Below, piece after piece: positions 39,457 to 49,318 of a stretch of 64,000 nt of DNA. This DNA comes from Nitrosomonas sp. JL21. Its GTDB lineage: Bacteria > Pseudomonadota > Gammaproteobacteria > Burkholderiales > Nitrosomonadaceae. The position numbers were made by a program, and so were the translations under genes. The stretch covers positions 1 to 64,000 of the forward strand of contig NZ_QRCB01000027.1 of the NCBI RefSeq assembly GCF_009833095.1, read 5' to 3'. How positions within the stretch are numbered: the stretch's first letter is position 1; every line of letters starts with the position of its first letter. The notes under the pieces are model-generated. The model ran no database searches and had not been told where the DNA came from. It saw only the letters and a program-made list of their open reading frames with translations.

Positions 39457-40182
39457 ATGGTGAATCGGAATATCACGCGCAGGCAATGTTTACTTGGGGC
39501 TTGTGGTTTGGGTTTGGGGATGGCTGTGGGTGTCAAAGCCGAAACACCTTCCTCCAACCCAATCAATGTGGAAAATGCGGAGCCTTACCCGCGTAACGCC
39601 AGTGAAGCGTTGGCGCGATTGAAAGATGGAAATCGACGGTTCATGGATGATAGGCCGCGTCATGCGCACGAAAATATTTCCTGGAGAAGTCTACTCGTCG
39701 AGACTCAAAGACCTTTCGCTACCATCCTGGGTTGCAGCGATTCGCGCGTGCCTCCCGAACTCATTTTCGACGCCGGATTTGGTGAGCTTTTCACGATACG
39801 GCTGGCCGGCAACATCATCTCGGAAGACGTGATCGGTTCTTTGCAATATGCCGTGGTTCATCTGCATATCCCGTTAATAGTCGTGCTGGGACATGAAGGT
39901 TGTGGAGCCGTTACCGCCACTGTGGAAGAGATGCTTGATAAGGTTAAGGAACCAGAACGTATTGAGTCGTTGATCCAATTGATCAAGCCCGGATTAAGCA
40001 AGCTCGATTTGAAGCAGAGCCATAGCGCTTTACTAAGCGCAGCCGTGGAGGCGAATGTTCGTTGGTCCATCCAGCAACTTTCTGCTCTTCCAGAAAGAAA
40101 ACGGATCGTCGTAGAAAAACGCGCGATCCTGATGGGAGGCGTTTATGAGCTGGCGACGGGGCGCGTCCGTTTTCTTGATTAG
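39457..40182 (+). CDS. Beta-class carbonic anhydrase with Tat signal
   Basis: Zinc enzyme interconverting CO2 and bicarbonate. Residues 1-29 look like a twin-arginine signal (NITRRQCLLGACGLGLGMAVG, read in parts; cleavage near VKA), so the enzyme is probably periplasmic. Zinc ligands are the Cys and Asp of ILGCSDSRVPPE (about 90), and His and Cys of LGHEGCGAV (about 145-150). The C-terminus ends RAILMGGVYELATGRVRFL, typical of the CynT/Can-like group. AGGAGAACC precedes the ATG. In an autotroph a periplasmic enzyme may aid inorganic-carbon supply or pH balance during ammonia oxidation. Confidence 0.93.
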   Translation: MVNRNITRRQCLLGACGLGLGMAVGVKAETPSSNPINVENAEPYPRNASEALARLKDGNRRFMDDRPRHAHENISWRSLLVETQRPFATILGCSDSRVPPELIFDAGFGELFTIRLAGNIISEDVIGSLQYAVVHLHIPLIVVLGHEGCGAVTATVEEMLDKVKEPERIESLIQLIKPGLSKLDLKQSHSALLSAAVEANVRWSIQQLSALPERKRIVVEKRAILMGGVYELATGRVRFLD

Positions 40183-40612
40183 ATCGATGTGTTTAAGATA
40201 TTTTTCATGACAACCTTAAGGGATTGATTTTTATCGTTCCGAAATGTGTGGTGTGCCCCATCTTGAAAAGTATATTTTCGAGTACTGGTTAACACTGCAA
40301 TTTGCGCAGGCAATTAATCGGCACTTCCATAGGTTGTATTGATATTTCACAAGTCAGAGATATCCTATATGCCATCACATATTGTTATGGTCGGGGGAAA
40401 GCGTTTTCCACCAAATATCGATACTATACAAACTAATCCATCTTTGTATTACCCTCTTACGAGTCGAGCTTTGTAGGTATCAGAGGCTGATCTCTTTTTT
40501 TCGGTACCTCTTAGGAAACATTATGTAAGTAGCAAGTGGGTATGTTTTTTTTGAGATGAGCCATAACCTTGCTATATTTTCAGATTTAATCCGATGCATT
40601 TAGGAGGTGAGA
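40183..40612. other. 430-base AT-rich intergenic region before the giant gene
   Basis: No credible ORF or RNA gene is visible. A short hairpin ATCAG-AGG-CTGAT (40479-40491) followed by CTCTTTTTTT could be a weak rightward terminator for the carbonic anhydrase transcript. The last 60 bases are AT-rich and presumably hold the promoter of the giant gene, ending in a strong AGGAGGT ribosome site at 40602-40608. Confidence 0.4.
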
Positions 40613-43600
40613 ATGTATCTGCCGAGCGATGAAGGAAAATGGAAAGTACTTGAGCATTCTCAAGCTGCCGTTGCCGTCAAGGAATTGAATGGTTGTGTGG
40701 AAACAGTCAGGGGCATCGATTCATTCCTTGAGTTGATTCCACCTTGGCAACTTCTCCGAACCAGAATCAAAAGCTCATCCCACACATCACTCCAAACAAA
40801 ATTACTCGTCGAGTGTGTTCATCGTCGGGAGTTATCTTTCTATCCAGATAAAGAACTGTACCGGTTTTCTTGTGTGATCGATCAGATTAAGGCGTTGGCT
40901 GGTTATGAAAGGCTCGCCTACCTTTTTGCGGTCGGGCCTACTGGGCAAAACTCATCCGGTGAATCAAACAATTGGCTGTTACTCGACTGGGCTTCTGCAA
41001 CGATTTTCTCGCTCAACAAACAAACTAACCTAGAGCTCACCAAACTGGAACCCGAAAAAATTCGGGATTACCTGATTTTCTTCTGCAACTTCCGGGGGAG
41101 CGATATGGATGAAGACGATACCATTGCGCCTTTCCTTATACCACCAACTATTGAAGACTTTGGTTGGGAAGATACACTGTCTACTCTCCAAGAAGTCGCG
41201 GAAAAACGGCACTGGAAGACTTTCCCGCTCAACTCAGCTAGTGATACTTCGACCGCCGATAGTCCTGACTTACCTGAAAAAAACGAAAATCAGAAACCGA
41301 CTGGCGGCTGTATAGGAACATGCAGCGATGCTAAAACTGAGGTAATCAGCAAAAATAAAATTTATGAAGATATTAAAAAATTCTTTAACTTGACGAATGG
41401 AAATAATACTTCCCAGAATCCTCAATTAAATAAAGAAGAAAAAGACTCTAACCCAGTAGATTGTCATCATTTTGATGCCCTTGTTTGGCACAAGAATGAA
41501 TTATTAGTTACCGAGTTTTCAGTTGATCTCAAAGAGGGAGTGGTTAGGGAATATAAAAATCCAATTCCAGTGGCGATGGAGCTGCCGATGCCACGTTGGG
41601 TTGTCAGGAAGGATGTGCATTTCATCCCGCTGCTTTGCCGCGAACAAAAACGGGAAAGTGTCACAGCGAAGGAATTGCTGGAACGTATTCAGAAACACAT
41701 CACGGCACAGGCGTCACCTGTACGTTTGCGCGGCTTACGCGTGATAGAAGGCGTCAAGACTGCGGCAGAGTTTGCTGGGCCGGTAGTGCTGGAGAACGTC
41801 GAATTCATGGATGATGTCATTTTGGACGATGCCATTTTCAAGCATTCTCTGCATCTGATTGATTGCCGTTTCCTGCGCTGTTTAAGTGCAAAAAATACTG
41901 TTGTCGAAGGCGCAATTAATCTCAAAGACTCATATTTTTACGGTGCGGTTCAGGAAGTACCCGATATAGCAGATTCTATAGGCGAGAAATACTTGCCAAC
42001 AATCGATCTGCAAAGTCTCAATGTGGAGAGCGGTTTTTTCGCAGATCGTGTGATCATTTTTGGCCGGGTTTCCGTTCAATGGGGAAGGATTCAGGGAGGA
42101 ATGCGTGCTAGCGGTCTACAGGTATATCACAGAGGCAATGAGATAGATGGGAAAGCTGGATTGCTCGATTTCTCATATATGCAGGTCGACGGACCTTTGG
42201 ATTTGCGCGGAGATATACGAACAAGCCGTGACCCAGACAGATTGCAGCGGACTATTATCCAAGGGAATGTAGTCATGCGGGGGCTTCGCAGTTATGACGT
42301 TCAACTGGATGGCCTACGCATCGATGGCGATCTCGATCTCCAGTCCTGCCACATCACCACTGCCTTGACGATGAATGTCGCCTCATGCAGTGATGGTGAT
42401 GATTGTGAAGTTTTTTGGCGACCGTTTATCGACGGCAAATTTAGCGCCGAACGAGCTCAAATAGGGACAATGGATATTCGTGGGTGTTCCATTAAAAAAT
42501 CGCTTAGGTTGATTGGCCTTAAACTAGCTGATTCCTTTTTTGCTAGACTAGACCGTCGCTTTCGGACACAAATAGGTGAAGACATTGTATTATCCGGCGC
42601 GGCGATAGGGGGCGATATCGACCTGGGCGGCGCGAAGATAGAACGCAATTTTGAGTATATTACCGGAAAGTGTGCTCTCCTGCGGATGAACCCTGAACCC
42701 TGGATGGAGCCTGGTAAGGGTCAGGATAAAGATATTCTTCATTTCTGCGAAACCATGGCAAGCGGTGTTTTTTTACAGGACCTTCACATCGACAGCGGCA
42801 TGGATCTTACAGGTATCCAACTGAAGAGTTCAAACCAATCAGGCAACCACGGAAGTTCTTATGCCAGTGGCAGTTTTATTGCACACGGCATTCATTTGGG
42901 AGGTGGATTGCGTTTCTGGCGTGAAGATGGGCATCTGAGACTTCATGACCGCGTCGATCGGTTTTTATCCTCAATTAATAAAGAAAAAACCGAAGACTTA
43001 GGAAAGAGCATCGATGAGGCAATTAAAAAAATAAAGGCTTATATTTCCAATAACTTGGATTTGCGGGGCATTCATACGGCAGACTCGATCAATTTAGGGT
43101 GTTGTGAAGTGAAAGGGGATATTTGTCTGGAAAATGCCCATATAGGCGGTAGCCTGCGCGCCTACATTGAGGATGAGACTGAGGTATGTGAAGCTCAAAA
43201 CTTCAAAGCCGATCTTGCTTATATCGATGGCGATGCAGATTTGCGTGGTATGAAAGTAGAGGGCAAACTGAGCGCGCATAATTTACAGGTCAACGGTAAT
43301 GTACTGCTGGCTTGTCCAGATCTCAAAAAGAATGGTCAATGCGCGCAGATCGGAGATATGATCGATTTTGAAGGTATGCATACTGAAGCTCGCCTGGTGC
43401 TAAGCAGCAAGAATCTGATTCCCAAGGAAAACAATGAATCTAGTCGTATTATTCTGGCCAGATGTAATGTTGGGCAGCTCAGTATCCGAGATTTTAAGGG
43501 GGGCAAAACCAAGCCCGAATTTCCGCACTTTATGAATCTCTCGGCGATTCAGGTCGGTGATTGGTTCTTGGAAGAAAAAAAGCAAGTATTGGCATTACTT

Positions 43601-44323
43601 GAGAAAACAAAGCCATTCGACGCGGATAACTATATCGATATCGAGCACAGGCTTGCGCGGATCGGTGACAAGAAATTGGCTGATGAAGTTTATCGTACTA
43701 TGAAAAACCATGTGAGTGATGAGAGTAGTCAGGTTGTTTCTGCAGATCTGTGGGAGCGCTTACTACAAGGACGCGATCGATTGCTGAATTGGCTTGTTAG
43801 GCTACCCGATTGGTTAAATAAGTTGTTTTCTGGTCATGGAACCCGTCCGGGATGGATGGTTGGTTGGTTAATTATTTGGATGTTGCCTGTTGTTTATGTC
43901 CTTAGCGATTTTCGCAATGTGGAGTTTGTGCTTACGGTTAATTGCTCGTATAAGGTTAATGAAGTGCAGCAGGCGGTTGGAGTTTCCTGCTCGAATAAAG
44001 TGAATGATGTGCAGCAGGTGGTCGGAGTTCCCTATTCGAATAATGAAAAATACGTTCTTAAAGAAAGTAGCTGGGATTTGGAGAAAGCGATCGGTTTGAC
44101 CATGAGCTATGCCATTCCCTTTTATGGTAGTCGGCCGGATGTCGTGCGTGCCCGCTTGATCGGAGGAACTTGTTTCTGGTCACCAGGAGCATCCACAAAC
44201 AGCCCGTGTAATGATCTTCCGATTTCACCTCATGGATTTGCAATGATTTTTTCAATTATCCAATTTATTTTATGGATTATGATTGCAGCCAATTTACCGA
44301 CTATCATCCGCAGGCGACCGTGA
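40613..44323 (+). CDS. Giant membrane-anchored repeat protein of unknown function (1236 aa)
   Basis: I do not recognise a named family. Residues 1-200 form a globular N-terminal part without signal peptide, followed by a low-complexity polar linker (about 205-280) and a second globular stretch with HHFDALVWHKNELLVTEF. From about 375 to 1010 the protein is built of short repeats such as LDLRGD, LDLQSCHI, MDIRGCSI, IDLGGAKI, MDLTGIQL, LDLRGIHT and ADLRGMKV, a pattern of alternating hydrophobic residues and Gly expected of a right-handed beta-helix, like pentapeptide or bactofilin-type repeats. Membrane helices lie near 1079-1099 and 1204-1226, with an intervening loop that contains a 15-residue tandem repeat and a hydrophobic LTMSYAIPFYG segment; the end is RRRP. 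Start ATG 40613 is five bases from AGGAGGT; GTG 40607 would overlap that site. Distant relatives may be labelled membrane-associated oxidoreductase without evidence. Confidence 0.8.
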   Translation: MYLPSDEGKWKVLEHSQAAVAVKELNGCVETVRGIDSFLELIPPWQLLRTRIKSSSHTSLQTKLLVECVHRRELSFYPDKELYRFSCVIDQIKALAGYERLAYLFAVGPTGQNSSGESNNWLLLDWASATIFSLNKQTNLELTKLEPEKIRDYLIFFCNFRGSDMDEDDTIAPFLIPPTIEDFGWEDTLSTLQEVAEKRHWKTFPLNSASDTSTADSPDLPEKNENQKPTGGCIGTCSDAKTEVISKNKIYEDIKKFFNLTNGNNTSQNPQLNKEEKDSNPVDCHHFDALVWHKNELLVTEFSVDLKEGVVREYKNPIPVAMELPMPRWVVRKDVHFIPLLCREQKRESVTAKELLERIQKHITAQASPVRLRGLRVIEGVKTAAEFAGPVVLENVEFMDDVILDDAIFKHSLHLIDCRFLRCLSAKNTVVEGAINLKDSYFYGAVQEVPDIADSIGEKYLPTIDLQSLNVESGFFADRVIIFGRVSVQWGRIQGGMRASGLQVYHRGNEIDGKAGLLDFSYMQVDGPLDLRGDIRTSRDPDRLQRTIIQGNVVMRGLRSYDVQLDGLRIDGDLDLQSCHITTALTMNVASCSDGDDCEVFWRPFIDGKFSAERAQIGTMDIRGCSIKKSLRLIGLKLADSFFARLDRRFRTQIGEDIVLSGAAIGGDIDLGGAKIERNFEYITGKCALLRMNPEPWMEPGKGQDKDILHFCETMASGVFLQDLHIDSGMDLTGIQLKSSNQSGNHGSSYASGSFIAHGIHLGGGLRFWREDGHLRLHDRVDRFLSSINKEKTEDLGKSIDEAIKKIKAYISNNLDLRGIHTADSINLGCCEVKGDICLENAHIGGSLRAYIEDETEVCEAQNFKADLAYIDGDADLRGMKVEGKLSAHNLQVNGNVLLACPDLKKNGQCAQIGDMIDFEGMHTEARLVLSSKNLIPKENNESSRIILARCNVGQLSIRDFKGGKTKPEFPHFMNLSAIQVGDWFLEEKKQVLALLEKTKPFDADNYIDIEHRLARIGDKKLADEVYRTMKNHVSDESSQVVSADLWERLLQGRDRLLNWLVRLPDWLNKLFSGHGTRPGWMVGWLIIWMLPVVYVLSDFRNVEFVLTVNCSYKVNEVQQAVGVSCSNKVNDVQQVVGVPYSNNEKYVLKESSWDLEKAIGLTMSYAIPFYGSRPDVVRARLIGGTCFWSPGASTNSPCNDLPISPHGFAMIFSIIQFILWIMIAANLPTIIRRRP
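43943..44032 (+). repeat. Two tandem 45-base repeats inside the giant gene
   Basis: Units at 43943-43987 and 43988-44032 encode CSYKVNEVQQAVGVS and CSNKVNDVQQVVGVP; a decayed third unit begins YSNNEKYVL at 44033. The DNA copies are clearly related but not identical, so the duplication is not very recent. The repeat sits just after the first membrane helix, in the predicted periplasmic loop, and each unit begins with Cys (the third with Tyr). Confidence 0.8.
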
Positions 44324-44660
44324 TGCCCGCACAAGCAGATATTATAAGCTTTCCGACATCAACCACATTGGCCTTCGTACCCAAGGCGCTGTGCACCAAT
44401 CTCGATTCTCGTTAGTGCCAATCTGTGCCTTATTAGGGATTTTTTTGGGTTTCTTTAATGACTAGTAACGTGGTAAATCCGATGATTGTTTGTGAGCATA
44501 ATTTTAATTAACAAATAGTTGAAACACGTATTGATCTGTAGATTTCAGGTGGGAAGTACTTAATTCTATTTAGTTTTGATTTTAAGAGTCACTTAAGAAA
44601 AAATACAATCAGTAGCAGAAGTTTGTAAGAAAATGACGATTTTCTAAAGGATGGCAAGTT
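44324..44660. other. Intergenic region between the giant gene and copA
   Basis: These 337 bases are AT-rich and show no gene I can support. A 60-codon frame overlapping the end of the giant gene ends in a hydrophobic stretch but has no ribosome site. The region presumably holds the copA promoter; no clear CueR-type operator (dyad with 19-base spacing) was recognised. Confidence 0.35.
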
Positions 44661-47012
44661 TTGACACACGATCATCACGAACATAAACAGCATGGCGATG
44701 AGCATCACACGGGTAATCCGTCTGCAACGATTGATCCTGTCTGCGGCATGCAAGTCGACGTGCCTAACGCAAAATACTATGCGGAACATGGTGAACGGGC
44801 TTACTATTTTTGCTCGGCTTACTGCCGCGATAAATTCGTGACTGCGCCAGGTATCTACTTAGCCAGTAAGACTCCTGACGAAGAATCTCTGCCAGACGCG
44901 ATTTATACCTGCCCTATGCATCCGCAAGTGCGGCAAATCGGGCCGGGAAGCTGTTCGATTTGCGGCATGGCGCTGGAACCGACCGAAGTATCGCTCGATG
45001 CTGCACCGAGCGAGGAACTCGTGGATATGACCCGCCGCTTCTGGATTGGTCTCCTATTAACCGCGCCGGTTTTCATCATGGAGATGGGCGGCCATCTGAT
45101 CGGATTGACGCATTTAGTGTCACCCCAAACCTCCAATTGGTTGCAACTGTCATTGGCAACACCAGTGGTCTGGTGGGCGGGGTGGCCGTTTTTTGTGCGC
45201 GGCTGGCAATCGATCTCGAACCGCGCACTCAATATGTTCACACTCATTGCGATGGGTACCGGTGTGGCATGGATCTATAGCATTGTCGCAACCGTCGCAC
45301 CCGGTCTCTTCCCTGATATTTTTCGCGGCGATGATGGTTCGGTCGCGGTTTATTTCGAAGCGGCGGCAGTCATCACCGTGCTGGTGCTATTAGGTCAGGT
45401 GCTGGAATTGCGCGCACGTGAACGCACGTCTGGTGCAATCAAAGCTTTGCTCAATTTGTCACCCACCACCGCTCGTCGTCTAGACGGGGGTGATGCCGAA
45501 GAGGAAATCAACCTGGATCAGGTAGTGGCAGGCGATCGATTGAGAGTACGGCCTGGCGACCGGGTGCCTGTCGATGGCCAAGTGATCGAAGGCAGTTCCA
45601 ATATCGATGAATCGATGGTGACAGGTGAATCCATGCCGGTTCGCAAGCAATCCGGAGATCAGGTCATCGGCGGCACCATCAACGGCCAGGGCAGTTTTGT
45701 GATGCGCGCTGAGAAAGTTGGGCGTGACACCATGCTGGCGCAAATCGTCCGCATGGTATCGGAAGCGCAGCGCTCCCAAGCGCCGATTCAACGCTTGGCG
45801 GACATCGTTGCTGCCTGGTTCGTTCCGGCAGTGATTATAACTGCCATGCTGGCCTTCGCCGCCTGGGCGATCTGGGGGCCGCCGCCGGCCATGGCGCATG
45901 CACTGATCGCAGCCGTCAGTGTGCTCATCATCGCCTGCCCATGCGCATTGGGCCTGGCGACACCGATGTCGATCATGGTGGGCGTCGGACGGGGCGCGAC
46001 TGCAGGTGTTCTGATCAAGAACGCTGAAGCATTGGAACGTATGGAAAAGATCGACACGATCGTGATCGACAAGACCGGTACGCTGACCGAAGGCCGGCCC
46101 AGAGTCACGGCAATCCGTCCTGCTGGCGGCAATATCGGTGAGGATGAACTGCTGCGCCTTGCGGCCAGTCTGGAGCAGGGCAGCGAGCACCCGTTGGCTG
46201 CCGCCATTGTAGCCGCAGCCAAGGAGCGCTCGATTGCGCTGGTTAAGGCGGCCGATTTCGATTCACCAGCTGGCAAAGGTGTGCTCGGCAGTGTCGATGG
46301 TCATCGGGTTGTGCTGGGTAACGCGAAATTTCTTGTGGAGCTGGATATTGATGCCCGGGTATTGGAAACGCAAACCGATGAACTGCGTCAGAATGGAGCC
46401 ACCGTGATCTTCGTGGCGGTCGATGGCGTGATTGCAGGCATGATCGCCATTGCTGACCCGGTAAAGGGATCTACGCCTGCCGCTATCGATGCTTTGCATG
46501 CCGATGGCATCCGCATCGTCATGCTGACCGGAGACAACCGCACAACGGCTGAAGCGGTTGCCCGGCAACTGGGTATCGACGAAGTGGAAGCGGACGTGCT
46601 GCCTGATCAGAAAGCGGCAATCGTAACCCGATTGCGCCAACAAGGGCGAGTAGTTGCCATGGCGGGCGATGGCGTCAACGATGCGCCGGCTTTGGCCACC
46701 GCCGATGTCGGCATTGCCATGGGCACCGGCACCGATGTTGCGATTGAAAGCGCTGGCGTAACTTTGCTGCGCGGCGATTTGCTGGGAATTGTCCGGGCAC
46801 GGCGTCTATCCGAAGCAACCATGCGTAACATACGCCAGAATCTGTTTTTTGCTTTTATCTACAATACGGCTGGTGTACCGATCGCAGCCGGCGTGCTTTT
46901 TCCATTCTTTGGCATCTTGTTGTCGCCGATTTTTGCGGCGGCAGCGATGTCGCTATCTTCGGTCAGCGTGATCGGCAATGCATTGCGATTACGCACGATA
47001 AAGCTGGAGTAG
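44661..47012 (+). CDS. copA: Copper-translocating P1B-type ATPase
   Basis: Inner-membrane pump expected to export Cu(I). The N-terminus is His-rich ([15 protein letters not shown]), then a YHS-type Cys domain ([12 protein letters not shown] with [10 protein letters not shown], about 25-65) and a second heavy-metal-binding motif [26 protein letters not shown] (about 78-103), instead of classical CXXC HMA domains. Eight membrane helices, the TGES loop, the CPC ion site in [13 protein letters not shown], phosphorylation site [18 protein letters not shown] and [11 protein letters not shown] are intact. Start is TTG 44661 with AAGGATGG upstream. Length 783 fits the CopB/SilP-like subgroup; Cu(I), Ag(I) or Cu(II) cannot be separated by sequence alone. 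Confidence 0.92.
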   Translation: MTHDHHEHKQHGDEHHTGNPSATIDPVCGMQVDVPNAKYYAEHGERAYYFCSAYCRDKFVTAPGIYLASKTPDEESLPDAIYTCPMHPQVRQIGPGSCSICGMALEPTEVSLDAAPSEELVDMTRRFWIGLLLTAPVFIMEMGGHLIGLTHLVSPQTSNWLQLSLATPVVWWAGWPFFVRGWQSISNRALNMFTLIAMGTGVAWIYSIVATVAPGLFPDIFRGDDGSVAVYFEAAAVITVLVLLGQVLELRARERTSGAIKALLNLSPTTARRLDGGDAEEEINLDQVVAGDRLRVRPGDRVPVDGQVIEGSSNIDESMVTGESMPVRKQSGDQVIGGTINGQGSFVMRAEKVGRDTMLAQIVRMVSEAQRSQAPIQRLADIVAAWFVPAVIITAMLAFAAWAIWGPPPAMAHALIAAVSVLIIACPCALGLATPMSIMVGVGRGATAGVLIKNAEALERMEKIDTIVIDKTGTLTEGRPRVTAIRPAGGNIGEDELLRLAASLEQGSEHPLAAAIVAAAKERSIALVKAADFDSPAGKGVLGSVDGHRVVLGNAKFLVELDIDARVLETQTDELRQNGATVIFVAVDGVIAGMIAIADPVKGSTPAAIDALHADGIRIVMLTGDNRTTAEAVARQLGIDEVEADVLPDQKAAIVTRLRQQGRVVAMAGDGVNDAPALATADVGIAMGTGTDVAIESAGVTLLRGDLLGIVRARRLSEATMRNIRQNLFFAFIYNTAGVPIAAGVLFPFFGILLSPIFAAAAMSLSSVSVIGNALRLRTIKLE

Positions 47013-47126
47013 GTATGGAAAGGTAAATGGCGCTTCCGAATTGTTGATTTTTAAGCGATATAAAACGGATACTATTCAATTTCGGCAAAATTTCAGTTCA
47101 TAACCTCATCAATCAGGAGACTTAGC

Positions 47127-47729
47127 ATGGCAAAAGTTCTTGTTCTGTATTACAGCATGTATGGCCATATCGAAATCATGGCTCACGCGGTCGCTGAAGG
47201 CGTTCGCAGCGTCGAAAATACCGAGGTCGCCGTTAAGCGCGTCCCCGAGCTCATGTCGGAGGAGGTTGCACGTAGAGTTGGCGCGAAGCTTGATCAGGCA
47301 GCACCGATCGCGATGGCGGATGAATTGCCGGATTATGACGCCATTATCTTCGGCACGCCGACCCGTTTCGGCAATATGTGCGCGCAAATGCGCAATTTTC
47401 TTGATCAGACAGGCCGCATATGGCTGAATGGCGGCCTGATCGGTAAGGTAGGCAGCGTGTTCACATCCACGGGTACACAGCACGGCGGGCAGGAAACTAC
47501 GATTACCTCATTTCATACCACTTTGCTCCATCATGGCATGATTATCGTGGGTGTCCCTTATTCCTGCCAGGAGATCATGAATATGAGTGAAATTACGGGT
47601 GGTTCACCTTATGGGGCAAGCACGCTGGCCGGCGGCGATGGCAAGCGCCAACCGTCCGGCAATGAAATCAAAGTTGCACATTTTCAAGGTGTTCACGTCG
47701 CGCAAGTGGCTAATAAATTGTCATCCTGA
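47127..47729 (+). CDS. wrbA: NAD(P)H:quinone oxidoreductase WrbA
   Basis: Tetrameric FMN protein that reduces quinones by two electrons. The 200 residues carry the flavodoxin-like N-terminus [17 protein letters not shown] (FMN phosphate loop), [21 protein letters not shown] (about 75-95) and [14 protein letters not shown]. It lies 114 bases after copA in the same direction; whether they share a transcript is unclear. The role fits protection from quinone or copper-driven oxidative stress. It converges on the porin gene with only 14 bases between stops. Confidence 0.94.
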   Translation: MAKVLVLYYSMYGHIEIMAHAVAEGVRSVENTEVAVKRVPELMSEEVARRVGAKLDQAAPIAMADELPDYDAIIFGTPTRFGNMCAQMRNFLDQTGRIWLNGGLIGKVGSVFTSTGTQHGGQETTITSFHTTLLHHGMIIVGVPYSCQEIMNMSEITGGSPYGASTLAGGDGKRQPSGNEIKVAHFQGVHVAQVANKLSS

Positions 47730-47743
47730 TTCATGGGGTTTTG

Positions 47744-49318
47744 CTAGAATTTATAAGTTACCCAGGTGGTAAAGTAATCTACTTCCTTGGCTGCGTGTGC
47801 GGTTTTCAAAAAATCACTGGGAAAGAAATGCACATAACTTGCCAGGACGGTAACATGCGAAACTGGCTCCCAGGTTAGTACGAATGCGGGCGAGCTGCCC
47901 GAGTAATGCTTCTGATCGGCGGCGGAAGCAGGAGAAAAGATGGGTACGGTGGCGATGGAATAAATCGCATCATTGGCATTTTGCCGCCAGAAAAACCCCC
48001 AGTCGAAGGAAGCTTTTAGTTTTTCCATCAGTGAAAAGTTGAGCACGGGATGGATATGGATAAAATTGGATGGCCCACCCAAATCTGCCAGATTGAAATA
48101 AGCGCCGGTAGGAAATAGCGGATTGTAGGTGCCTAATGTAGATGACCTGCCATCTCCGCTGGTAATGTCCGCTCGCATGCCGATTTGAGGTTTTAACGGT
48201 AATTGCGAGAAACTGTAATGCGTATCGGAAGCAACCGCCCAAGCTCTAATATCATTTGAGCCGAACTGTCCGAATTGGCCGATGAATTCGAAGTTGTATC
48301 TCCAAGGTAAAGGATTGCCCCAAATTCTTGTACCCACCGTGTGCCTGACCTCGTGCCCTCTACCTTGTGCAAAAACGGCATGGCGATTATCGGAGCCTAA
48401 GTAATACAGATCGACATGACCGTCGGGTAATAGCGGCCAAGCGCTAGCTGCATAAATACCCCAGAGTGATTTATCCGGGTTACGGTCGTCGTCCAGTACG
48501 CCGGTCAAATTTCTGACGGGTTGGCCAAGGAAGCTATCCACCGACCAGTTTCCAAACTTAAACAATAGCTTGATGGCATCGAATGACCGTCGGTTATTGG
48601 GCGCCTCGCGGCCTGCGATCAGCCGCCCCGAGCCATATTCCAATTCTTGCCGACCAAAGCGCAAAGTCACCGAATGACTGCTGCCGAGCTTGGCGGTCAG
48701 ATCCATAAACCCTTGATGGAGATCAAATGTATTTTCGTCTATGTCAGGTCTGGGGCCGGCTTTTCGCCAATCTTCCAGAGTGCTCATAAACTGGGTGAAT
48801 ATGCGGACATTTGCGCCCAGGTGCAAATCACCATGCAGCATATAACGCTGAAGCCAAGCATGATTGTTGCCGTGTGCGTCGGCAGATGCTTTACCATATC
48901 CTTCATTGTGGAAAAATTCGTAGCGTTGCCGCATTTCCCCGCCAATACTCAGATACCAATCTTCTTGACTGCCCAACGGTATGTACTTTGCCGGGCGCCA
49001 GAAGTCCGTGCTGTGAGGGGTGTTTCTCAGATAGCGATAGTCTTCCTGATAGCGCAGCGATTTATAATTGCCGCTGAGTGAATCCATTCCTTTTTTAGAT
49101 ACTTCATTCCGTTTATCTTCTTTACAGCAGGAATTGAATTCATGATCTGATTTTACCGATAATTTTTTTTCAAATGGCAGTGGTTCGCCGGCATTGGCGA
49201 TTTTGACATCTTTGGCATTTGCCGAGCTTAAAAAAAAGGACGCATCAATAAAAAGCCATTCACCGTAAACCGCTATGAGTGCATGTAAAAACAAATAACC
49301 AAGAAATCGTGAATTCAT
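47744..49318 (-). CDS. Outer-membrane porin of the alginate-export type
   Basis: Beta-barrel outer-membrane protein of about 524 residues. A long hydrophobic N-terminus (about 1-36, ending SANA) can act as signal peptide. After a polar segment of about 90 residues come barrel-type repeats with alternating residues: WYLSIGGEMRQRYEFFHNEGYG, SVTLRFGRQELEYGSGRLIAGREAPNN (the AlgE-like signature) and a terminal strand ending TTWVTYKF with the C-terminal Phe. The substrate is unknown; no alginate genes are nearby. Start ATG 49318 is chosen for the signal peptide although no good ribosome site is visible; a TTG at 49396 is the alternative. Confidence 0.82.
   Translation of the reverse strand: MNSRFLGYLFLHALIAVYGEWLFIDASFFLSSANAKDVKIANAGEPLPFEKKLSVKSDHEFNSCCKEDKRNEVSKKGMDSLSGNYKSLRYQEDYRYLRNTPHSTDFWRPAKYIPLGSQEDWYLSIGGEMRQRYEFFHNEGYGKASADAHGNNHAWLQRYMLHGDLHLGANVRIFTQFMSTLEDWRKAGPRPDIDENTFDLHQGFMDLTAKLGSSHSVTLRFGRQELEYGSGRLIAGREAPNNRRSFDAIKLLFKFGNWSVDSFLGQPVRNLTGVLDDDRNPDKSLWGIYAASAWPLLPDGHVDLYYLGSDNRHAVFAQGRGHEVRHTVGTRIWGNPLPWRYNFEFIGQFGQFGSNDIRAWAVASDTHYSFSQLPLKPQIGMRADITSGDGRSSTLGTYNPLFPTGAYFNLADLGGPSNFIHIHPVLNFSLMEKLKASFDWGFFWRQNANDAIYSIATVPIFSPASAADQKHYSGSSPAFVLTWEPVSHVTVLASYVHFFPSDFLKTAHAAKEVDYFTTWVTYKF

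Noticed and set aside
44283-44465. 60-codon frame overlapping the end of the giant gene, ending in a hydrophobic stretch
   Set aside because: No ribosome binding site, most of its first half lies in coding sequence of another frame, and no similarity known to me.
45480-46276. Long minus-strand frames opposite copA
   Set aside because: They are shadows of the P-type ATPase reading frame; composition is His/Arg-rich and no family resemblance is seen.
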